In this document: positions 16,200 through 25,108 of the stretch, piece after piece
Numbering within the stretch: position 1 is the first letter of the stretch
Layout: each line of letters starts with the position of its first letter
Source: Alphaproteobacteria bacterium
GTDB taxonomy: Bacteria; Pseudomonadota; Alphaproteobacteria; Bin65
NCBI GenBank assembly: GCA_021776685.1
Contig: JAJFFJ010000051.1
Span: 1-64,000, forward strand
Reading direction: 5' to 3'
Length of the DNA: 64,000 bases
Notes under the pieces: generated by a model
Database searches by the model: none
What the model saw: only the letters and a program-made list of their open reading frames with translations
What the model was told of the DNA's origin: nothing
Position numbers and translations under genes: made by a program

Positions 16200-17471
16200 A
16201 TGAAGGTTCTGGTGGTGGGCGGTGGCGGCCGGGAACATGCGTTGTGCTGGGCAATTGGCGCGTCACCGTTATGCGACAAGCTTTGGTGCGCGCCGGGGAA
16301 TGCCGGTATCGCGCAGGAAGCGGAATGTGTGCCCATCGGCGCCGAGGACATGGACGGACTGATCCGGTTCGCGCAGGAAAACCAAGTGGATTTCGTGGTG
16401 GTCGGGCCAGAGGCGCCGCTGGTGGCCGGGTTGGTGGATCGGCTCGACGCGCTCGGCATCAAGGCCTTTGGACCGTCGGCGGCAGCGGCGAGGCTTGAGG
16501 GCTCCAAAGGCTATATGAAAGACCTGTGCGCCAAGTATGGCATTCCCACCGCCGCCTATGGCCGCTTTCAGGATGCGGCTGCAGCCAAGGCGTTTGTCGA
16601 TCGTGAAGGTGCGCCGATTGTGGTGAAAGCCGATGGATTGGCGGCCGGCAAAGGGGTGATCATCGCCCAGACGGTGCCCGAGGCCCATGCCGCCATCGAG
16701 AACATCATGGGCGACCGCCAATTCGGCGACGCAGGGAATGAGGTGGTCGTCGAGGAATTTCTCGCCGGCGAGGAGGCATCGTTTCTGGCCATCTGCGATG
16801 GTGAGGACTTCGTGTCCCTGGCCTCTGCCCAGGACCACAAGGCGGTGGGCGAAGGCGATACCGGACCAAATACTGGCGGCATGGGCGCATATTCTCCGGC
16901 TCCGGTGGTGACAAAGGCAATTGAGGCCCAGGTTATTGCCGAAATCATCCGCCCCACCATGGCGGCCATGAAGGCCGAAGGCGCTCCGTTTAAGGGCGTG
17001 TTGTATGCCGGGTTGATGATCACCGAAAAAGGTCCGCAATTGCTGGAATTCAACGTGCGGTTTGGCGATCCCGAATGTCAGCCCCTGGTGATGCGCCTCA
17101 AGTCGGATCTCTTGAGCTGTCTTGTCGGTGCTGCCGATGGGGTTCTCAGGACGATGGACCTCCTCTGGCATGACGACGTGGCGCTCTGCGTGGTGATGGC
17201 GGCAGACGGCTATCCAGGTGCATACGAAAAAAATACTGAAATCAAGAACTTGGCTGCAGCCGGCGCCTTGGAAAACGTGACCATTTTCCATGCAGGCACG
17301 GTGGCGGAGAACGGCCGGATCCTGGCGAACGGGGGCCGGGTTCTGGGTGTCACTGCTCGGGGCGCGGACATCGCCGTTGCCCAGATAAACGCCTATGCGG
17401 CGGTGGACCGGATCGACTGGCCACAGGGGTTTTGTCGCCGCGACATAGGGTGGCGGGCGGTCGCGCGGTAG
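16200..17471 (+). CDS. purD: Phosphoribosylamine-glycine ligase (GAR synthetase)
   Basis: PurD catalyses the second step of purine synthesis, joining glycine to phosphoribosylamine with ATP. The 423-residue protein starts MKVLVVGGGGREHALCWAI, then GPEAPLVAGLVD, the ATP-grasp core with SKGYMKDLCAKYGIPTA, VVKADGLAAGKGV, the signature FNVRFGDPECQPL, and a C-terminal biotin-carboxylase-like domain (ALCVVMAADGYPGAY). Length is normal. The ATG at 16200 is fixed by the conserved N-terminus although the ribosome site is weak. It is divergent from xseA, an arrangement known in other alphaproteobacteria. No other pur gene is in the window. Confidence 0.96.
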   Translation: MKVLVVGGGGREHALCWAIGASPLCDKLWCAPGNAGIAQEAECVPIGAEDMDGLIRFAQENQVDFVVVGPEAPLVAGLVDRLDALGIKAFGPSAAAARLEGSKGYMKDLCAKYGIPTAAYGRFQDAAAAKAFVDREGAPIVVKADGLAAGKGVIIAQTVPEAHAAIENIMGDRQFGDAGNEVVVEEFLAGEEASFLAICDGEDFVSLASAQDHKAVGEGDTGPNTGGMGAYSPAPVVTKAIEAQVIAEIIRPTMAAMKAEGAPFKGVLYAGLMITEKGPQLLEFNVRFGDPECQPLVMRLKSDLLSCLVGAADGVLRTMDLLWHDDVALCVVMAADGYPGAYEKNTEIKNLAAAGALENVTIFHAGTVAENGRILANGGRVLGVTARGADIAVAQINAYAAVDRIDWPQGFCRRDIGWRAVAR

Positions 17472-17520
17472 GCCCGCCGGCGCTGACTTTTTCGGGAATT
17501 TTGCCGATCACGATTTATCG

Positions 17521-17535
17521 TTAACCGGTCATTAG
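17521..17535. promoter_or_regulatory. Near-consensus CtrA-like box
   Basis: TTAACCGGTCATTAG matches TTAA-N7-TTAA with one mismatch in the last base. It lies 19-52 bases upstream of the possible starts of the sensor kinase gene. Function is inferred from the motif alone. Confidence 0.35.
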
Positions 17536-17586
17536 GCTGGATTTGCTACGGTTTTGGCAGTGCTGACGAAGCAACGCCACAAGCCA

Positions 17587-19254
17587 ATGCCTCTAGCTTC
17601 CCGCTTATCGTTCAAAACCCCGTCCAGCTTGCGCCCGCCTGCGGCGCCGGCGGTCGATGGTGTGGCGCCGCCAATGGCGCGCCGCCGCCTGCGGCTGCCC
17701 CGCCCGGGTGGCTCGCGCGCATTCACGGCGATTCGCAACCGCTTTGTGGCCATCAATCTGCCCCTGATCCTGATCGCGACCCTCGGCCTCTACGGCGTGT
17801 CGGAATGGATGGTGTCATCCTTCACCAACCTGTCGATCCGCGAGGAGCTTCATCGGGTCAGCACGCAAATCTCGCGGGCAGTGACCGTCCATGTGGTCAA
17901 CGACAACAAGCTTCAGATCCGGAATGTCCTGGCGGGTGCCGCGGCGAACCCCGATCTGCGCGCCGTGCAGATTCTTGGCCCTAAGGGCCGCCTCATTGCC
18001 TCGGTGGGTAAGGCACCGAAAGTGGTTCCGGAGGGCCTGAAGCATTCGGTGCCGATTTTTGCGAAATTCGGCGCCCGGTCAAAGAAGGTGGGTGCTGTCG
18101 CGGTCGTGCTGTCCACCAACCGGTTAGTCAACGCGACCGACGACCGCCGGCAGATCGTCGCCATCATTGCCCTGTGCCTCGCCATGATCGCCGTTGTCAT
18201 CGGCATGATGGTGCAGGAGTGGACCGTCCGTTCGCCTTTGAAAAAGCTGATTGACGCCATCCGAAGGCGCGAGCAAACCGGCGAGACGGTGAGGGTTGAA
18301 TGGAAATCGTCGGACGAACTCGGGCAGGTGATCAAGGCGTTCAACGAACTTCAGGAGCGCGAGGAGATGTATATGTCCGCGCTCAAGAAGGCCCACGCGA
18401 CGCTTGAGCGAAAGGTGGACGAGCGAACGAAGGATCTGGCGCTGGCCCGGGATCAGGCGCGTGACGCGGTGGAAACCCGGGATGCCTTCATGGCCAAATT
18501 GAGCCACGAACTGCGGACCCCACTCAACGCGATCATCGGCTTTTCCGAAATGATCTCCCGCGATGTCCCAAGTCTGAACAAGGATGCCCGTAACCGGCAA
18601 TACGCACGGGATATTGGCCAGAGTGGCGGTCATCTGCTTAGCCTGATCGACGACCTGTTGGATCTGTCCTGCATGGAAATGGGCAAACACTCCTTGAACG
18701 AAGATACCGTGCCACTGAAAGAATTAGTCAGCGAGTGCGTGCAGATGGTGCGCAAGGATGTGGACCTACGCGGACACGTGCTCGATATTTGCGAATTGCC
18801 AGCGGTTCAGTTGCACTGTGATCCAACGAAAATCCGCCAGGTTCTGCTGAACCTGCTGTCCAACGCGATCAAGTTCACCCCTGATGGCGGTTTGGTCGAA
18901 ATCCTCAGTGAAGAGGATGAGCAAGGCTTGTGGCTGCACGTGACGGACAGCGGACCCGGGATTCCGGACGAAGACCAAGCCCGAATTTTCGAACCATTCC
19001 GGCAGTCGTCAACTGCAGCGTCGTCTGGTGAAGGCGGCGTTGGACTGGGCCTGTCGTTGGCGCGGTCCTTTATGGAGATGCAGGGCGGGCGCATTGAAAC
19101 CTACAGTAAGGTCGGCCGCGGTACGTGTATGAGTGTGCTTATTCCCGCCGCACGCGTGCTGCCCATCGCGGCAGAGGAAGGCGAGCCAGAAATCGACGAA
19201 CTGGATGCCGCCATGAAAACGCCCGCGCCTAAAATACGGCAGGCCGTCGCCTAG
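17587..19254 (+). CDS. Membrane sensor histidine kinase, orphan
   Basis: A roughly 555-residue sensor kinase. Two predicted membrane helices flank a periplasmic domain of about 130 residues (FVAINLPLILIATLGLYGV and IVAIIALCLAMIAVVIGMM). A HAMP-like segment and a short coiled coil follow, then HisKA with the phospho-acceptor in KLSHELRTPLNAIIGFSEMI, and HATPase_c with NLLSNAIKFTPDGG (N box), VTDSGPGIP (G1), FEPF and GGVGLGLSLAR (G2). The HisKA motif resembles the DivJ/PleC/PdhS group, but that is weak evidence. No response regulator is adjacent. ATG 17587 is used; an in-frame TTG at 17554 would add 11 residues. Its 3' end overlaps the convergent methyltransferase by four bases. Confidence 0.92.
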   Translation: MPLASRLSFKTPSSLRPPAAPAVDGVAPPMARRRLRLPRPGGSRAFTAIRNRFVAINLPLILIATLGLYGVSEWMVSSFTNLSIREELHRVSTQISRAVTVHVVNDNKLQIRNVLAGAAANPDLRAVQILGPKGRLIASVGKAPKVVPEGLKHSVPIFAKFGARSKKVGAVAVVLSTNRLVNATDDRRQIVAIIALCLAMIAVVIGMMVQEWTVRSPLKKLIDAIRRREQTGETVRVEWKSSDELGQVIKAFNELQEREEMYMSALKKAHATLERKVDERTKDLALARDQARDAVETRDAFMAKLSHELRTPLNAIIGFSEMISRDVPSLNKDARNRQYARDIGQSGGHLLSLIDDLLDLSCMEMGKHSLNEDTVPLKELVSECVQMVRKDVDLRGHVLDICELPAVQLHCDPTKIRQVLLNLLSNAIKFTPDGGLVEILSEEDEQGLWLHVTDSGPGIPDEDQARIFEPFRQSSTAASSGEGGVGLGLSLARSFMEMQGGRIETYSKVGRGTCMSVLIPAARVLPIAAEEGEPEIDELDAAMKTPAPKIRQAVA

Positions 19255-20096
19255 ACAGGCGTCTCACCGGTGTGCTGTACCCCAGAAAATCTTGCGCCAC
19301 CGATGGCGCCAATTTCCGCCAGATGCACGAAGCGGGCGTAGTGTTCGCAATAGTCGCGGTCGCGGTCTTCGCCCGTGCGCGCCAGTGTTTCGGCCCTCAA
19401 GCGCTCATACATGGCCAGCCGTTCCTGCAACACCGGCACCCGGGCAGCTGACAGATCGGTGACGGCAATATCGCGAAATCCGGCAGTTTCCAGCATCTGC
19501 CGATAGGCGTCTGGCACAGGGACGTACACAGCTGCGAAGGTGCGCGCCATCATTTTGCGATCAGTGTCATCGAACCCGGGGCCGGCAATCCAGTCGGTAA
19601 ATGCCAGGCGCCCGTCCGGCCGCAGCACGCGCGCGGCCTCCCCCAGCAGTGCCGGTTTGTCTGGCACATGCAGCCAGGCTTCCTGGCTGATGACAGCGTC
19701 AAAGACGCCGGTGGCGAAGGGCAGCGACTGGGCGTCACCGCAGCTGAACCGGGTTGTTCCGGCCAGGCCTACCCGGCCGCTCAGCTCACGGGCGCCATGG
19801 CACCTGCTCTCTGTCAGGTCCACGCCGGTGACCTCGGCGCCGGATTTCCAGGCCACATAGCGGGCCGGGCCGCCGATCCCGGCGCAGATATCCAACACCT
19901 GACTGTTGCTGGCGATCCCCGCTGCTTCGATCAACGCGTCATTGGCCGCCAGGTGCCCATAATGGTCCTGATCGTGATCGAAAAGGTCTGGCGGCGTAAG
20001 AGATTCGGGATCGCCGCCAGTCTCCCCAATCTTCGCCAACACCTGGGCGGCGGTGATCGGGTGGGTGTCGTAGAAATGGGTAACCTGATCGTGCAT
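19251..20096 (-). CDS. Class I SAM-dependent methyltransferase
   Basis: A 281-residue methyltransferase. The SAM-binding motif I is LDICAGIGGPARY, followed by VTGVDLTE (motif II) and GDAQSLPF, then FDAVISQEAWLHVPDK and LRPDGRLAFTDWI. The layout, with the FYDTHPITAAQVL lead and the HYGHLAANDAL segment, resembles glycine/sarcosine or phosphoethanolamine N-methyltransferases, but the substrate cannot be read. The start at 20096 is preceded by GAGGAGGGG nine bases away, a very strong site; an earlier ATG at 20126 overlaps the upstream gene. It is the last gene of the Fe-S protein/flavoprotein operon, so it may act on the same compound. Confidence 0.85.
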   Translation of the reverse strand: MHDQVTHFYDTHPITAAQVLAKIGETGGDPESLTPPDLFDHDQDHYGHLAANDALIEAAGIASNSQVLDICAGIGGPARYVAWKSGAEVTGVDLTESRCHGARELSGRVGLAGTTRFSCGDAQSLPFATGVFDAVISQEAWLHVPDKPALLGEAARVLRPDGRLAFTDWIAGPGFDDTDRKMMARTFAAVYVPVPDAYRQMLETAGFRDIAVTDLSAARVPVLQERLAMYERLRAETLARTGEDRDRDYCEHYARFVHLAEIGAIGGARFSGVQHTGETPV

Positions 20097-20112
20097 CACA
20101 AATGTCCCCTCC

Positions 20113-21660
20113 TCAGTCAATGCCATAGCGGCCTGGGGCGAGTATGCCATTGGGGTCGAGGGCGCCCTTGATTGCCTGCACGGTGTCGCGGAAAGCGGGC
20201 ATGGTTTTGGCCAGGTGGAAATCGTGCCAGTCCAGCGGTGCGCGGCCAACGCCGATGCCATGGTCGAAAAAGGTCTCGGCCAACTGCTCATATGTGCGGG
20301 CGGCGCGGGCGTTCTCATCCGGGTCTTCGCGGTTGAAGCCGATCACGTGCAAGCCCCGGGCGAAGCGCGGTCCGCAGACATTCATCACCGTATAGTCGAG
20401 GCCGTTGTCCTCATAGATTTTGCGGCCGATCTCCTGAAACTGGTTGGCCACTTTGCCATCCATGGGCGTGCCGGGCGTGAACCAGGCATTGCCGCCGCCC
20501 GGCCGCCATTTCAGCAGGCCAAGCTCGGTGGTGGTCGGCTCGCCGGAGATGGAACTGATGGCGCAGGCCAGCGACGGCTTCTCCAGCGCTTCTTCGTGAG
20601 GGATGTAGGTGGCTTTGCCGGACGCGCCAAAATGGCTGACCATCCGCTGAATCTGCGGCTCCATCGCTTCCATCGACGGCCCGTAAAACGCGCCAGAGAC
20701 GTTCCAGGACCCCAGGCCGTGGGCGCGCTGCAGGTCCTTGCGTTCATCATCGCTGATCGACCGGGTGCCGTTGCTGGCGGCATAGGCGGGCGACGGCTGC
20801 TCGCTGCCGATCGCGTAAAGATCGTTGGCAACGCGAAACAGGGTCGGCACGAAGTTCGACATTTTCAGGGGCCGGCAGAGCTCGATCACTTCTTCCAGGT
20901 CGGCGTCGTCCGGAAAGGCGAAATGGAAGGAGCGGATAGCCGGCGGCCGCGGCAGGAACCAGACGCCCAGTCGGGTCACGACGCCATAGTTGGACTGGGC
21001 GAAGAGCCCGTCCAGAATCGGCCCAAAAGCGTATTTGGAGACATGCCAGTTAACCAGGCCATCGTCGCCCGGCTGGTCGCCCGGTCGATCGATCGACCCG
21101 TCGCCTGTGCGCAGCACCTCGCCGTTGCCCAACACTACTTCCATCCCACAGGAAAAGCCGAAATGGTCGAACAGCGGACCATAGCCGGCGCCCTTGTCCA
21201 TGGCGTTGCCGATCATGCCGCCTTCAGGCGGGCCCGAGGTGACCGAGATCATCCACTGGCCGCCGCGGCGCTTCAACTCGTCAGCAAGCATCTGGAAGCT
21301 GACGCCGGGCTCGACAGCGGCGTAGCCCATCTTCTCGTCGACCTCCAGGATCCGGTTCATGCGCCGGCCCAGGTCCAGAACCACCATCCCTTCACGTGAG
21401 GCCGCCCGCGAGCCCAAGCCTATATTGTTGCCGGTGGAGACAGGGTAGAGCGGCACCTTGTGGGCGTTGGCGGCCTTGACCACCTGGGCGACCTCGTCGG
21501 TGGAGCCGGGATAGATCACCGCCGCTGGCCTGCGGTCGCCGCCGGGCAGGGTGTTCTCGCCGTAGCGGGTAAGGGTGTCGTCGCTGGTGTTGATGTGTGC
21601 GCTGCCGAGCGTGTCTCCCACCTGACCCAGAAAGCCCTCAAAATTTCCGCTGTCGCTCAT
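20113..21660 (-). CDS. VAO/4-cresol dehydrogenase-type FAD oxidoreductase
   Basis: A 515-residue flavoprotein of the vanillyl-alcohol oxidase superfamily. The FAD_binding_4 domain has PGSTDEVAQVVKAANAH, VSTGNNIGLGSRAA, and SGPPEGGMIGNAMDKGAGYG. The substrate cap domain follows, and the C-terminus (RDTVQAIKGALDPNGILAPG) is that of 4-cresol dehydrogenase and VAO. These enzymes oxidise para-alkylphenols or related compounds; the covalent-flavin residue cannot be fixed by eye. The start has GGGAGGGAACC upstream. It sits 40 bases after a GlcF-like Fe-S gene and 16 bases before a methyltransferase. The partner here is an Fe-S protein rather than the usual cytochrome c. Confidence 0.87.
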   Translation of the reverse strand: MSDSGNFEGFLGQVGDTLGSAHINTSDDTLTRYGENTLPGGDRRPAAVIYPGSTDEVAQVVKAANAHKVPLYPVSTGNNIGLGSRAASREGMVVLDLGRRMNRILEVDEKMGYAAVEPGVSFQMLADELKRRGGQWMISVTSGPPEGGMIGNAMDKGAGYGPLFDHFGFSCGMEVVLGNGEVLRTGDGSIDRPGDQPGDDGLVNWHVSKYAFGPILDGLFAQSNYGVVTRLGVWFLPRPPAIRSFHFAFPDDADLEEVIELCRPLKMSNFVPTLFRVANDLYAIGSEQPSPAYAASNGTRSISDDERKDLQRAHGLGSWNVSGAFYGPSMEAMEPQIQRMVSHFGASGKATYIPHEEALEKPSLACAISSISGEPTTTELGLLKWRPGGGNAWFTPGTPMDGKVANQFQEIGRKIYEDNGLDYTVMNVCGPRFARGLHVIGFNREDPDENARAARTYEQLAETFFDHGIGVGRAPLDWHDFHLAKTMPAFRDTVQAIKGALDPNGILAPGRYGID

Positions 21661-21700
21661 GGTTCCCTCCCCTGTGTTTATCTTCTTTTGGCGTAGGTTT

Positions 21701-23074
21701 TTACCACACGCCTTCGCTGGCCGGGGCGGGGCTTGCCGCCGCCTGCCGCGATACGGGCGCCGGCAGATCCATGCCCTTGAGTCCGTCGGGAAGTGGTCCG
21801 CCGGTGGCCCAGTCCAGCAGCTCCACGGTGTGCAGCGTTGGCAGGCCGGTATAAAGGGCGAGTTGGGTCAGGCAGCCCAGATTGCCTGCGGCCAGCGCCG
21901 CCGCCCCGGTGCTGTCAATATGGGCCGCTTTGCGCTGGCCCAAATCCCGGGCGATTTTCGGCTGCAGCATGTTGTAGGCCCCCGCCGATCCACAGCAGAA
22001 ATGCCCTTCCGGCACATCGCGCACCGTGAAGCCGGCCTCGCGGAGCAGGTCGCGCGGCGGTTGGGTGATTTTCTGGGCATGTTGCAGGGAGCAGGCGTCG
22101 TGATAGGCAATCTCGAGCGGCACCACATCGTCGGGCGGGCGCAGACCCACGTTCGCCAGCAGCTCGGTCACGTCCAGCGCCAGGTTGGCGATCCGCGCGG
22201 CTTGCTCGGCAGTCTCGGTTTCGTGGGCGAAGATGCGTCCGTAGTCCTTGACAGTTGTGCCACAGCCCGACGCGTTCACAACCACAGCGTCGATGGGCGC
22301 ACCGGAAGCCTCAGCCGCGTCCAACTGCTGGGTCCAGACGTCAATGGTGGCCCGGGCGCTCGCCTTGGCTTGCGCTTCCTTGCCCATGTGCAGGGTGAAG
22401 GCGCCGCAACAAGTGACACCAGCCGGCACCACCACGTCGCAGCCATGGCGGGTCAGCAGCCGCAAGGTGGCATGATTAAGCCGTGGCGCAAGCGCCTGCT
22501 GGACACAGCCGGTGAGCAGAAGCACCCGCCGTGTTGCGGTGCCATCCGCCGGGTAGACGCCAGGCATCACCGCGTCGGATGTGGGCGGCAGGGCGCCGGG
22601 GGCCAGGGTCAGCAAGGTTTTCAGTCGTCCCGGCAGCAGCCCGGCCAGGGGCCGCGCCAGGCGCGCCAGCCGGATGGCGCGGCGAAACCGGCGCACGTCC
22701 GGAACCGTCCGCGCCAGCAACCATCGGAACAGCCGGTCGAAGATCGGTCGATGATAATTGTCCTCGATATAGGCGCGGGCGATATCCGCCAGATGCATAT
22801 AGTCGACCTTGGCGGCGCAGGTGCTCATGCAGGAATTGCAACTGAGGCAACGGTCGATATAGCCGACCGTGCGGGGAGTAGGGGCGCCGCCGGCCTCAAG
22901 CATGTCGCGGATCAGGTCGATGCGCCCCCGCGGTGCGTCCAACTCGTCGCGAAGCAGCACATAGGTGGGGCAGACCGAGGTGCAGAAGCCATAGTGAACG
23001 CAATCCGTCAGGATCTTCCGGGCGTCGGCGATTTCCGGCACGCGCAGTTGAGCGTCTGTAAAGGCGGTTTGCAT
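21701..23074 (-). CDS. GlcF-like (Fe-S)-binding electron-transfer protein with CCG domains
   Basis: A 457-residue protein with two 4Fe-4S ferredoxin motifs near the N-terminus (CVHYGFCTSVCPTY, and CLSCNSCMSTCAAKVDY) and two CCG domains in the C-terminal half (CCGAFTLHMG, and CCGSAGAYN with the CSLQH and TGC elements). This is the layout of GlcF, the iron-sulfur subunit of glycolate oxidase. The genes beside it are not GlcD/GlcE but a VAO-type flavoprotein, so it probably carries electrons from that enzyme to the quinone pool. The start at 23074 is used because the motifs begin about 25 residues later; further upstream is promoter. It leads the operon and is divergent from lysR. Confidence 0.9.
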   Translation of the reverse strand: MQTAFTDAQLRVPEIADARKILTDCVHYGFCTSVCPTYVLLRDELDAPRGRIDLIRDMLEAGGAPTPRTVGYIDRCLSCNSCMSTCAAKVDYMHLADIARAYIEDNYHRPIFDRLFRWLLARTVPDVRRFRRAIRLARLARPLAGLLPGRLKTLLTLAPGALPPTSDAVMPGVYPADGTATRRVLLLTGCVQQALAPRLNHATLRLLTRHGCDVVVPAGVTCCGAFTLHMGKEAQAKASARATIDVWTQQLDAAEASGAPIDAVVVNASGCGTTVKDYGRIFAHETETAEQAARIANLALDVTELLANVGLRPPDDVVPLEIAYHDACSLQHAQKITQPPRDLLREAGFTVRDVPEGHFCCGSAGAYNMLQPKIARDLGQRKAAHIDSTGAAALAAGNLGCLTQLALYTGLPTLHTVELLDWATGGPLPDGLKGMDLPAPVSRQAAASPAPASEGVW

Positions 23075-23128
23075 GGGGGTTCGGTTATGCGGCCTCTGGA
23101 GGGGGCCATGGTTCTTGCGCGCGAATAA

Positions 23129-23143
23129 TTTGTCCAATACAAA
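23129..23143. promoter_or_regulatory. LysR-type T-N11-A operator candidate
   Basis: TTTGTCCAATACAAA is a perfect 5-base inverted repeat with a 5-base spacer and contains the T-N11-A pattern of LysR-family sites. It lies in the short AT-rich gap between the GlcF-like gene and the divergent lysR gene. GAATAA elements flank it at 23123 and 23153. Confidence 0.6.
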
Positions 23144-23178
23144 TTTTTCGTTCGAATAAGAGCTTTTGAGTATCAATC

Positions 23179-24123
23179 ATGGAATTACGGCATCTCCGGT
23201 ATTTTACTGCTGTGGCCGAAGAATTGCATTTTGGCCGTGCTGCAACCCGGCTGAACATGTCTCAGCCGCCACTCAGCCTACAGATTCGCAACCTCGAAGG
23301 GGAGCTGGGCGTTCAACTGCTAGAACGCACGAACCGCAAGGTCGCGCTTACAAAAGCGGGTGAGCGGTTCCTCCGCCGAGCGCGGGTGATTCTGGACGCG
23401 TCCGACAAGGCAGCGGTGGAGGCTCGCCGCATTGCCGCTGGCCATGAGGCGAGCATCTCCGTCGGCTATATGAGCGCAGCCATGCTCGATCAGTTTGTGC
23501 CGGTCCTGCATCGCTTCCGGCAGGATCATCCAGCTGTGGAGGTCAGCCTGCAGCAGATGTCGTCGCCGGACCAACTGAAGGCGCTGATGAATGGTGATCT
23601 GGACCTGGGCTTCGTCGATGTGCCGCCCAAGGAAGGTGCACTCTCGGTCAGCTCCGGCTACCTCGAGGCGACGGTCGCGTGGCGCGAGGCCCTGGTGGCC
23701 GCTCTGCCCGTGACCCACCGACTGGCGAACCGGAAGCGCGTTAGCCTGGGCGAGCTGGCTGACGAAGACTTCATTCTGCCGCCCCGTGAGCCCGCTGCTG
23801 GGTTTTACGACCAGGTAATTGCGCTGTGTCAAAAAACGAGTTTTAGCCCCAGGGTTGTCCAGCAAACGGGTGTTTTGCCTGTCACCATGACCTTTGTCGC
23901 CGCCGGCTACGGGGTGTCTGTGGTACCTGCATGCGTCTGCCAGCCGTGGCTAGGCCTGGCTCGGTTTGTTGCTCTTGAGGGCAATCCGTCAATTGGCGTC
24001 ACCATGGCCTGGCGTCCGGATGAGAACGCCTCGGCTGTGAGCCATTTCCGCCGGGCCGTCGAGGAAGCATCGCCCGCGCTGATTACCACGGCGTTCGACC
24101 GCGCGGCCGGTATCAATATTTGA
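23179..24123 (+). CDS. LysR-family transcriptional regulator
   Basis: A 314-residue LysR regulator. The N-terminal winged helix-turn-helix begins MELRHLRYFTAVAEELHFGRAA and has the LNMSQPPLSLQIRNLE recognition region, typical of the CatR/BenM-like branch. The effector-binding domain follows from about residue 90. It is divergent from the operon of the GlcF-like protein, flavoprotein and methyltransferase, with a T-N11-A site in between, so it very likely controls that operon. The CatM/BenM-type N-terminus is common in aromatic-compound regulators, which fits a VAO-type substrate, but this is suggestive only. Confidence 0.93.
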   Translation: MELRHLRYFTAVAEELHFGRAATRLNMSQPPLSLQIRNLEGELGVQLLERTNRKVALTKAGERFLRRARVILDASDKAAVEARRIAAGHEASISVGYMSAAMLDQFVPVLHRFRQDHPAVEVSLQQMSSPDQLKALMNGDLDLGFVDVPPKEGALSVSSGYLEATVAWREALVAALPVTHRLANRKRVSLGELADEDFILPPREPAAGFYDQVIALCQKTSFSPRVVQQTGVLPVTMTFVAAGYGVSVVPACVCQPWLGLARFVALEGNPSIGVTMAWRPDENASAVSHFRRAVEEASPALITTAFDRAAGINI

Positions 24124-24166
24124 GCGTTCACCATCTGCCTTGTGAGAAAGACAGCCTGGGAGCAAT

Positions 24167-24547
24167 GTGATTTCTGACGGGCGGTTCAGGATAGTGTGGC
24201 TGCTGGCGGGACTTTTGTGCCTGGGCGCTGGCGTGCTTGGGGTCTTTCTGCCTCTCTTGCCAACCACGCCATTCCTCCTGTTGGCGGCCTTCTGTTTTGC
24301 CCGTGGTTCTGCGCGCTTGCACGATTGGCTGGTCACGCACCCGAAACTGGGTCCGCCCATCACTCAGTGGCGAGAGCATGGGGCGATTTCCGTACAGGCA
24401 AAGATTTTGGCCGGCGTTGCCCTCGCCGTGACCTTCGCGATCAGCCTGATGCTGGACATCCCCGGTTGGGCGCTTGCCGCACAGGCAGTGGTGCTGGCGG
24501 TCGTCGCCCTATTCCTGTTCACACGGCCTGCGCCGCCACAGGGCTAG
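24167..24547 (+). CDS. ybaN: YbaN family (DUF454) inner-membrane protein
   Basis: A 126-residue membrane protein with the DUF454 pattern: a first helix, GVFLPLLPTTPFLLLAAFCFARGS, LHDWLVTHPKLGPPI-QWREH, and two closing helices. The function of the family is unknown. It starts at a GTG with GGGAG six bases upstream. It follows lysR by 43 bases and its end overlaps the convergent tadA by four bases. Confidence 0.85.
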   Translation: MISDGRFRIVWLLAGLLCLGAGVLGVFLPLLPTTPFLLLAAFCFARGSARLHDWLVTHPKLGPPITQWREHGAISVQAKILAGVALAVTFAISLMLDIPGWALAAQAVVLAVVALFLFTRPAPPQG

Positions 24548-24996
24548 CGGCGGGCGGCGAAAAATTCCTTCAGTAACGCCGCCGCGTCGGACTCGCGAAT
24601 GCCGCCATATACCTGAGGCGCATGATGGCAGGTGGTTTGGCTGAAGAATTTCGGTCCATGGTCCACCGCGCCACCTTTCGGGTCGCCCGCGCCAAAATAG
24701 AGGCGGCGGATGCGGGCGAATGAGATCGCCGCCGCGCAGAGCGCGCAGGGCTCGAGGGTGACATAGAGATCGCAATCCGGTAGCCGCGGGTCGCCACGGG
24801 CCGCGGCGGCGGCGCGGATCGCGACGATCTCTGCATGGGCCGTCGGGTCGGCGTCCGCCTCTGTGGCGTTGCCAGCCCGGGCCAGCACCTCCCCGGTTGC
24901 CGCCTCCACGACCACTGCCCCCACAGGCACCTCGCCGCGATCGGCGGCGGCGCGGGCTTCGGCGAAGGCGATATCCATGGGCGAGTCGGTGGTCAC
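24544..24996 (-). CDS. tadA: tRNA adenosine(34) deaminase
   Basis: TadA converts the wobble adenosine of tRNA-Arg(ACG) to inosine. The 150-residue protein has the zinc and catalytic motifs HAE (in ADPTAHAEIVAIR) and PCALCAAAI (PCxxC), plus the RIRRLYFGAGDPKGGAV block. The C-terminus (HAPQVYGGIRESDAAALLKEFF) fits TadA better than guanine or cytosine deaminases. The frame opens at a GTG (24996); an ATG at 24978 matches the usual TadA start and may be correct. Confidence 0.92.
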   Translation of the reverse strand: MTTDSPMDIAFAEARAAADRGEVPVGAVVVEAATGEVLARAGNATEADADPTAHAEIVAIRAAAAARGDPRLPDCDLYVTLEPCALCAAAISFARIRRLYFGAGDPKGGAVDHGPKFFSQTTCHHAPQVYGGIRESDAAALLKEFFAARR

Positions 24997-25059
24997 AGCA
25001 GCGCGGTCCTGTCAGCGGGTGGCGGCAGTATAGCCCCGCCGCGCCATGCGGCACAGAAG

Positions 25060-25085
25060 AAGGCCGGCCTCGAAAGGCCGGCCTT
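25060..25085 (-). terminator. Strong hairpin terminator
   Basis: A perfect 11-base stem (25060-25070 with 25075-25085) closes on a CGAA loop. On the minus strand it is followed by TTCTTCTG, and it lies just past the end of the six-helix membrane gene. It probably terminates the EamA operon. Confidence 0.7.
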
Positions 25086-25108
25086 CCTGCTGCAGGTGCT
25101 TCGACGGG

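Noticed and set aside
17452-17478. Possible terminator after purD
   Set aside because: The 7-base GGCGGGC/GCCCGCC stem spans the stop codon with a 13-base loop, and the T-run lies ten bases further on, so it is not convincing.
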